This document shows positions 58,335-64,000 of a stretch of 64,000 bases of DNA, in pieces. The number at the start of each line of letters is the position of its first letter. The first letter of the stretch is position 1. Source of the DNA: Cyprinodon diabolis (lineage: Eukaryota > Chordata > Actinopteri > Cyprinodontiformes > Cyprinodontidae); contig CM060082.1 in assembly GCA_030533445.1 (NCBI GenBank), forward strand, positions 40,766,817 through 40,830,816. Reading direction: 5' to 3'. Both the position numbers and the translations under genes were made by a program. The notes beneath the pieces were generated by a model. It was given only the letters and a program-made list of their open reading frames with translations, was not told the DNA's origin and searched no databases.

Positions 58335-59472
58335 AAGCCGGGGATACACTGTACGATTTTTTTTGCCCTTCTCTGGACGATTTTCCAGTTGTACGAGAAC
58401 TTTTCAATCGCGCCGACATTCAGCCTGGTTGTGTGTTGTGCATCGTCTAGTGTACAGGGGTGTTAGAAATATTTTATTTATACTCCGTTTGTGTTTCATG
58501 GGTTGTGTTCTAATGAACTATTATGATGTATAATGTGTGATTCATCTTTTATTAACTCTTGCTTAAGATTGTTCCAGATAAAGATCATGCAACGGACGGG
58601 TTGTGAAGGAGGCCTGACCATCCTCTATCACATGCTGGGTTGTAAAAGAGACCTGAACAGCTTCTATCACATGTTTCTTCTAAACATGTGTTCTTGGAAC
58701 AATTCAGTTGTAAAACAACCACATGCTTTGTTTTAACATATGTGCTGAGGTTTTAAAGTAAGATCCTTTTGTTTCCCTTTCCCTTTAGTTAACCTCAGCT
58801 CATGTAATTAGGGACATCCCCTTTTCTTCAATAAATGGCAAGGAGAAAGCTGAAGACTGCAGAGTGGGGTGGAGATTGTAAACTCCGCAGTCTCCTTCCT
58901 ATTCTCCCCGCGAGTAACTAAATTAACTGTCTCTGTGCCTTCTTTCTTTCCCTGTATCTATGTATGATGTTTTAGGTGCTTAGACCTGACAAGGGGGTAA
59001 CGAAGGATGATCGGTCACTCACAACTACCTCCAGATCAGGAATCGTGAGGTCGGGAGAAAATAAAACATGTTTGAAATTCTGTCAGCCGACGTAAGGATT
59101 CTTTTTTTTCTTCTTCCTCTCAGATAAAAAAAAACAAAGAAGCATGGCAGGGGTGCAATGAGTGAAATTGAGTTATTTCTGTAAATTTGACATGCCGTAG
59201 TAGCAACATCTGTTCAGCCATTTCTTTGTCCAAATACGTCGTCGCCTTTTCTTCTTAGGGATTTAAGCACACTTTATTGCACAAATTGGCAAGGCGGCGC
59301 GTTTCACTCTACTGAGCTTCATATTCTTCTTCTGCTCGTTTGGCTTCCAGTTAGACGAGTCCGAGTGGCGCCATCTCACTGCGGAGCTGAGTCCTACATA
59401 GTTTTTAGACGTACAGTGGGAGCTGTAGCTGCGTGCAACGATTGAAAATGTTGCACAGTGTATGCCCGGCTT
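58335..59472. mobile_element. TA-target MITE split by an LTR
   Basis: The left end AAGCCGGGGATACACTGTAC pairs with GCACAGTGTATGCCCGGCTT at the right, with a few mismatches. TA is present on both sides (58333-58334, 59473-59474), though TTA/TAA readings are also possible. Superfamily is therefore uncertain. Its interior from 58461 to 59149 is an unrelated LTR-like unit. Confidence 0.6.
58461..59149 (+). mobile_element. Probable solo LTR, family C, inside the TA-target MITE
   Basis: 689 bp starting TGTTAGAAATATTTT and ending AAGCATGGCA, with gggg on both sides (58457-58460, 59150-59153). A 4-bp duplication would suit a retrovirus-like element. AAAATAAAACATG near 59058 gives a polyadenylation signal about 90 bp before the end. 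It splits a MITE, so it is a separate insertion. The low-complexity duplication leaves the borders uncertain. Confidence 0.5.
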
Positions 59473-59499
59473 TACCCTTTAAAACCTGAACCATAAAAT

Positions 59500-60388
59500 T
59501 GTCATGATTTTATCTAAAGCTCGGACCCACATGCAGTGAAGCCAAACAGACGGACACAGAGTAAAAGTTTGAACGGGTTTTATTGAAAGGTATTTAGAGT
59601 TCGGTGCAGAGTTCCTCCGAACTCTGCTCGGCCGGAAAACTGAAAGACGAGGGGAAGACAGACTGTTAGATTCAGGCTCAGTGGAGAATTGGAGTAGTTT
59701 ATCTTGAAGGAGAGAATTTGTTGCCACTCATGTTTCCAGAGAAGAGGAGACACGTAGACTCCAGTCTGTGTGTTGGTCTTCCAGGGTTTGTTTGATTCTG
59801 TGGAGAGGAACAGGGTTTACCCAGAACTCGGACGGAGTGGAATGATGCAGCCGCTGGTTGCAACTCAGTTTTCCTGTGGTACTTGAATGGGTCATGGTGA
59901 AGATGACTTCCTTACTCAGAGAGAGATCTCAGCGTGCTCAAAGGTGGCTGGATCCAAAACCTCCTGTTTGGAATCCGTCGCTCAGTGTAAGACTCAGTTG
60001 ATCCCATTTGGGAGAAGGCGATCCGAAAAGGTCCAGTTTGCAGGAAGGCTTCCTGCCAGAAGGCAAAGAACAAACAAAGTTGAGACTCAGTGAGAAACAA
60101 GCGCTCAGTAAAACTCAATGTGATCTCAGCTTGGCTAGAGAACAAAAACTCAAAATGCAAAAACTCAGATAGACTCAGCATAAACAAGGCTCTGCTAGAG
60201 AACCCCAAACTGGCAAACACTCTGGCATCGAAGTAGTTGCAACCAGCAGCTTAAGAGCAGTCCGGTGATGAGGCAATCGCTTGCAGGTGTGTGAGGAGGC
60301 GAACCGGAGCCAGGCGCCTCCTGGTGGTGGAAGGGAGAAACACAAAAGATAAGACAAACAGACGAACACAAAAACTGGGATCCTGACA
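59500..60388 (-). mobile_element. Solo LTR, family A, copy 5
   Basis: 889 bp, the longest copy. On the minus strand it starts TGTCAGGATCCCAG and ends AAAATCATGACA. A perfect 5-bp duplication aaaat flanks it (59495-59499, 60389-60393). Extra sequence near 60030-60200 contains repeated CTCAG-type words not seen in the other copies. Confidence 0.9.
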
Positions 60389-60393
60389 AAAAT

Positions 60394-61667
60394 AATTGAC
60401 AGAATTTTTTTTTTTTATTACTTTTTTTATTATTGAGTTGTTATTGAACCTTCAGACAAATGACATCAATAAAGAAATTTTGTATAACTTAAATTAGATA
60501 ATTTATTTACATCAAAATTGATGCATAAGGCATTTCTCTATAATCTTTTAAATGTTTTCTGTTCACTGCATGCATCGCATTGTATAAGTCAGGTTTTTTA
60601 AGAATAAAAATATAACACTGATGATGAAGAGGTCTCAAAAGCTTATGTATCAAATATGATACAATTGGCTTTAAAGGGTTAAGGAAGGGATCATCAAAGC
60701 AGCATATTAATACATGAAGCTGTGGTCAACATTTCTTTTACCAGGTGAAATGCAGCATAGAAATCCATATATCCATCCATGTTTGACCAATTTCTCTATT
60801 TCCCACGCCTGCTCATCATTAGTGAGAGCTCCACTTCCTTCTATGACGCCTATTAACATTTAGTGCTTATAAGTCACCATTAGTGCGTTTGATCGCAAAC
60901 ATACGCCAAATCATAAAACCAAATGAAATGGTAGAATAACAGCAGCACGATCCCTTGAGTTTCTTCCCCCACCACCCCCACACATCCCCGGGGCAGATCT
61001 CTTCTTTCTCCTGTATTTATCCAGACAAGCCTCACACACTGTTTCATACAGGAGAGAATAAACAGTTTGCTGGCTTCTTGAGTAGATTTTCATGGGAGAG
61101 GAAAAAGTAGGAGGAGGGTTTCTAGGTTTGTGTTTCAGAGAAGGACGCAGAGGAAGTCATAAAATCAACTCACTTCAATATGAGACGATCGAGGATTAAA
61201 GCTAAATAAACTGTGTTTTCCAAAGTTTCAGTGGAAGAGCGGTTGGATGTTTGGCCAAATGAAACAGACGCCTGTTTACAAATTTATTAGCATTTTTAAG
61301 CCTTCTTGTGAACTTCAGTGAAGTACAGAGCCTGCTATTAGCTTCTTTCAAATCAATGTGGTTAAAAATTGTCTTAAATTAAAGAGGGATTTTTTCCCCA
61401 CTTATTTCATGGATCCTTTCTTTAAAGGAAGATCTTGAATGGCTTAAATGGAATATTTTTCAGAATTTGTGATGATGCTGAAATTATCATGTCGTTCAAA
61501 CGACAAGGTAAAGGATATGCAGATAAATGAGGTCAAATAAGATAGGGAATATTATCTTTAAATATACAATGCCATAACTGAAAAGAAAACGTATAGTAAA
61601 TTTAAATAATATAAATGTTTGAGAACCTATGTACAAACATAGAGCACAGAGAAAGTGCATCAACTGA
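60394..61667. other. AT-rich sequence without recognised feature
   Basis: Poly-T run near 60403-60415. Nothing recognised. Confidence 0.5.
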
Positions 61668-61675
61668 CTGCACTG

Positions 61676-62091
61676 TAGGGGTGGAACGGTTCACAAAAAC
61701 CAGGGTTCGGTTCGGTTCACGGTTTTGTGGTCAGGTTCCGCCGTCATCGTAGGTCACTCTAAATGCAAAGTGGTCCCATACAGCAGATCTATAAAGTGCT
61801 GCTGGCGCGTCTTCCAACTCCTGTTCTTTCCCACTCGCCATACCCACACAATTCTCCACAACAACTGATTTTTTTCTGCTACACCCGGCTACTCTGCTTT
61901 GCTTCTTCTTCTTCTTGTTTACTACTGGTGGTTGGCTTTGGTCGCAGTACCGCCACCTTCTGCTCTGGAGTGTAAACGCTTCGCCTATGAGAAAAAGGAG
62001 CAGCGCATAAACCGAACGAAACACACGCGAACTGAACCAAGACAGTCGAACCGAACGGTTTGGACGGTTTTCATAAACCGTTCCATCCCTA
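61676..62091. mobile_element. hAT-type MITE with perfect target duplication
   Basis: 416 bp, begins TAGGGGTGGAACGGTTCAC and ends TAAACCGTTCCATCCCTA. It is flanked by ctgcactg on both sides (61668-61675, 62092-62099). Subterminal GGTTCGGTTCGGTTC words recur in complement near the right end. No transposase. Confidence 0.85.
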
Positions 62092-62099
62092 CTGCACTG

Positions 62100-63131
62100 G
62101 CAGATTATTTCTCTTATTTTGAGTAGAATTTTATTAGAAGAAAATTAATAATCTAACAGAAACTGCTTTATCGTTTTAATTTTATCTCCAAGCAAGATTA
62201 AGAAGACTTTTTGGGTAGATTTATAGTTACATTGACATTTTTTGCAGTGTAAGAAAAATGTCTATGAATTCTGATCAAAATGTGTGAAAAACAGGCTTCC
62301 TTTCAACAATACTCTTTTTTTATGCCACACTCTATTAAAGCCCAGATTTGACTAGAACAGAAAACTCGACAAATTATTATCAGCTGAGGTGCAAATCTCT
62401 GCAGCTCGTCCTGAGTTCTTTGCTTGGGCAGTAAGTTAAGGCGAAGGTCTGTGTTTCGGTGTGTTCATAGTTGAGCCATACTGTTTTAATTCACAGAGGA
62501 TGGATTAAACACAGCTCTGTGAGATATTCCATACCTGGGATTAACGTCTCTGTACTAACTCTGCTTTAAACTTTCCCAGATCTTTTTCCCTGACCCATCT
62601 AATGTGTTCCTTACTGTTTGTTGAATAATGTTCTCTAAGGCCTTCATAGATTAACTAGATTTATGAAAACACGCAGGGAAACTAAAACAGCCCCGATTTC
62701 ATGCCTGTACCACAGAAATGCTGCTTGTTTTCATGTGAGGCAACACTGGTGCTGCCCTGGTGTGACTGCACACTCTGGGGAACTTTGGTCCCCTTTATAT
62801 AAACCCTGCCTGCCCCGTCGCATTGAGAAACCCAGTAGAAACACAGCACAAGCCCTCCAATCAAAGAAAAGCAAACTTTGCCACCACTGGATTTTTCTGT
62901 GACACCCAAAGGCACACAAACAGCCCAGATGATGAGCCCCTCTTTGGACTTTCCCAGCTCTACAAGCTACAGTTTATAAATTTGTATATTTTTACTGGCG
63001 CCATTATCTAGTCACAACAGGATGGCTATTAGAAGGACAAACCAATAATCTAGATTTCCTTCAAGGCCAACAAACAGCAGAAATTGAATATTTTTTATGT
63101 TGATAACCAAATGTTTCAACATATTCACATG
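62100..63131. other. Sequence without firm feature
   Basis: 62095-62249 starts CACTGGCAGATTATTT and ends TTTTTTGCAGTG, perhaps a small degraded MITE. 62660-62960 is GC-richer with TATATAAACCCTGCC near 62794, but no gene was recognised. Confidence 0.4.
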
Positions 63132-63505
63132 ATCAGTTCCTATGAAATCGTACAAAAAGTTGTGCACAGTATTTCGTACGTTTTTGACGTTTTTTCCTCG
63201 AAAAAACAGATCAGTGCGCATGCCCAGCCAGACAGACGAAAAAAGCAGATCCGCGGACGGACGTAAAACTGGGAAAAACAGTACAATAATTACTTCTTGA
63301 TGTCTCTAACTAGGTTGCTTGCTGTTTTGTATCTTAGGGTTAGGGTTAACTGTATGTTAAATTCCATGTTATTGAATGGTGCGTAAGATGCGCATGCGCA
63401 AGGATATCTTGTCTCGAGGCAAGACGTAAAAATACGTCGAAAAAAACATCAAAAACTAACGAAATTACTGTGCATAACTTTTCGTACGATTTCATACGAA
63501 CTGAT
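63132..63505. mobile_element. MITE with long imperfect inverted ends
   Basis: 63132-63200 and 63430-63505 are inverted copies containing TATGAAATCGTAC and TTTTTGACGTTTTTT-like words, with several differences. The centre holds GTGCGCATGC and GCGCATGCGCA words and two tandem TTAGGG units near 63336. No clear duplication or transposase. Confidence 0.6.
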
Positions 63506-64000
63506 AATGAGAATACACTGAATGTTTTCACATCTATCATTTGCTCAGACCTGACTCCTCTGGATGCCTTTGCTGTGTGGCATCTCTCTGGATATTACAT
63601 GTTATTGTTTCTTCAATTTAAAGTCCTCATGAGGAGAATAGAGTAGCTTTATTCTGCACACTCAGCTGGCTGATGAGAAGCTACTATGAGAAGCTACATA
63701 CAGTAAATTTCCTTTAAAGATAGAAAAAAAATCAACTCCCAGTAAAATACATTTAAAATGAAAGAATAGTAAACAAAATAATAAAAAAATGGATATTGTG
63801 ACATTGATTATATATCTATATTAGTGGTGGGTAAACGTTATTCTTTTTAATCTAGATTAATCTCACTGTAATCTTGGAATAAATCTAGTCTTAAATGGTT
63901 CATTTGAATTCTGTGAGAGGCATTCATGATATGAGTGTGCTGCCTAAATAATAAGTAAAATTAAGACTTTGAAAAGGTTTGTGATATATGAAACTCTAGC
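63506..64000. other. AT-rich sequence without recognised feature
   Basis: Nothing recognised to the end of the window. Confidence 0.5.

Noticed and set aside
63336..63352. TTAGGG repeats, possible interstitial telomere
   Set aside because: Only two units, too few for a telomeric array.
1..64000. tRNA, rRNA, CRISPR arrays, bacterial operons
   Set aside because: No cloverleaf, rRNA core or regularly spaced direct repeats were recognised, and the repeats present are those of a fish genome.

Overview
This window looks like non-coding DNA from a ray-finned fish (teleost) genome. It is AT-rich, full of microsatellites, and carries teleost-typical repeats: a sushi-type chromovirus, Rex3-like RTE LINEs with a GATG tail, L2/CR1-type LINE sequence, Tc1 elements with CACCGGCCAC inverted repeats, and many hAT and TA/TTA-target MITEs. 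No complete host gene, tRNA, rRNA or CRISPR array was seen. Long plus-strand or minus-strand ORFs of host origin are absent, so the window is probably intergenic or intronic. Two short minus-strand stretches (57189-57311 and 22414-22545) might be host exons, the first with a PPPGxY-like motif.

Left part (1-20000). A hAT MITE (293-940) is partly copied by a 778-bp tandem duplication (461-2017). A palindromic MITE (5070-5689) carries a coding-like insert. The main object is a 5.5-kb minus-strand Ty3/Gypsy element of the Tf1/sushi type (6410-11928) inserted in one arm of a 213-bp hairpin-forming hAT MITE (6363-12099). Its LTRs differ by six substitutions and one 9-bp indel, pol is one open frame with protease, RT, RNase H, integrase and a C-terminal chromodomain, and gag has one in-frame TAG. 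A 10-nt sequence just after the 5' LTR is complementary to the predicted 5' end of its own transcript, as expected for self-primed elements. An L2-like LINE fragment, two solo LTRs and a TTA-flanked MITE follow.

Middle part (19000-45000). There is a long foldback with a coding-like loop (19332-19625), a RecQ-like Walker A fragment (21077-21337), three hAT MITEs with 8-bp duplications (27516, 28879, 31948), a MITE disrupted by a solo LTR (35658-37269), an LTR-like unit inside a solo LTR (37365-38615), a G-rich retroposed unit with 16-bp direct repeats (39284-40485), a Tc1 relic (42190-42860), and a hAT MITE nested in a TTA-flanked MITE (43005-44565).

Right part (45000-64000). It holds two more solo LTRs of the same family, two Rex3-like LINE fragments (one with 11-bp duplications), a nearly complete Tc1 transposon (55197-56411) with a damaged transposase, a TA-flanked MITE split by a different LTR (58335-59472), and a hAT MITE with a perfect 8-bp duplication (61676-62091).

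Overall the genes present are transposon genes. The order of insertion can be read from the nesting: old MITEs were targets for younger LTR elements, and five solo LTRs of one family show repeated LTR-LTR recombination.
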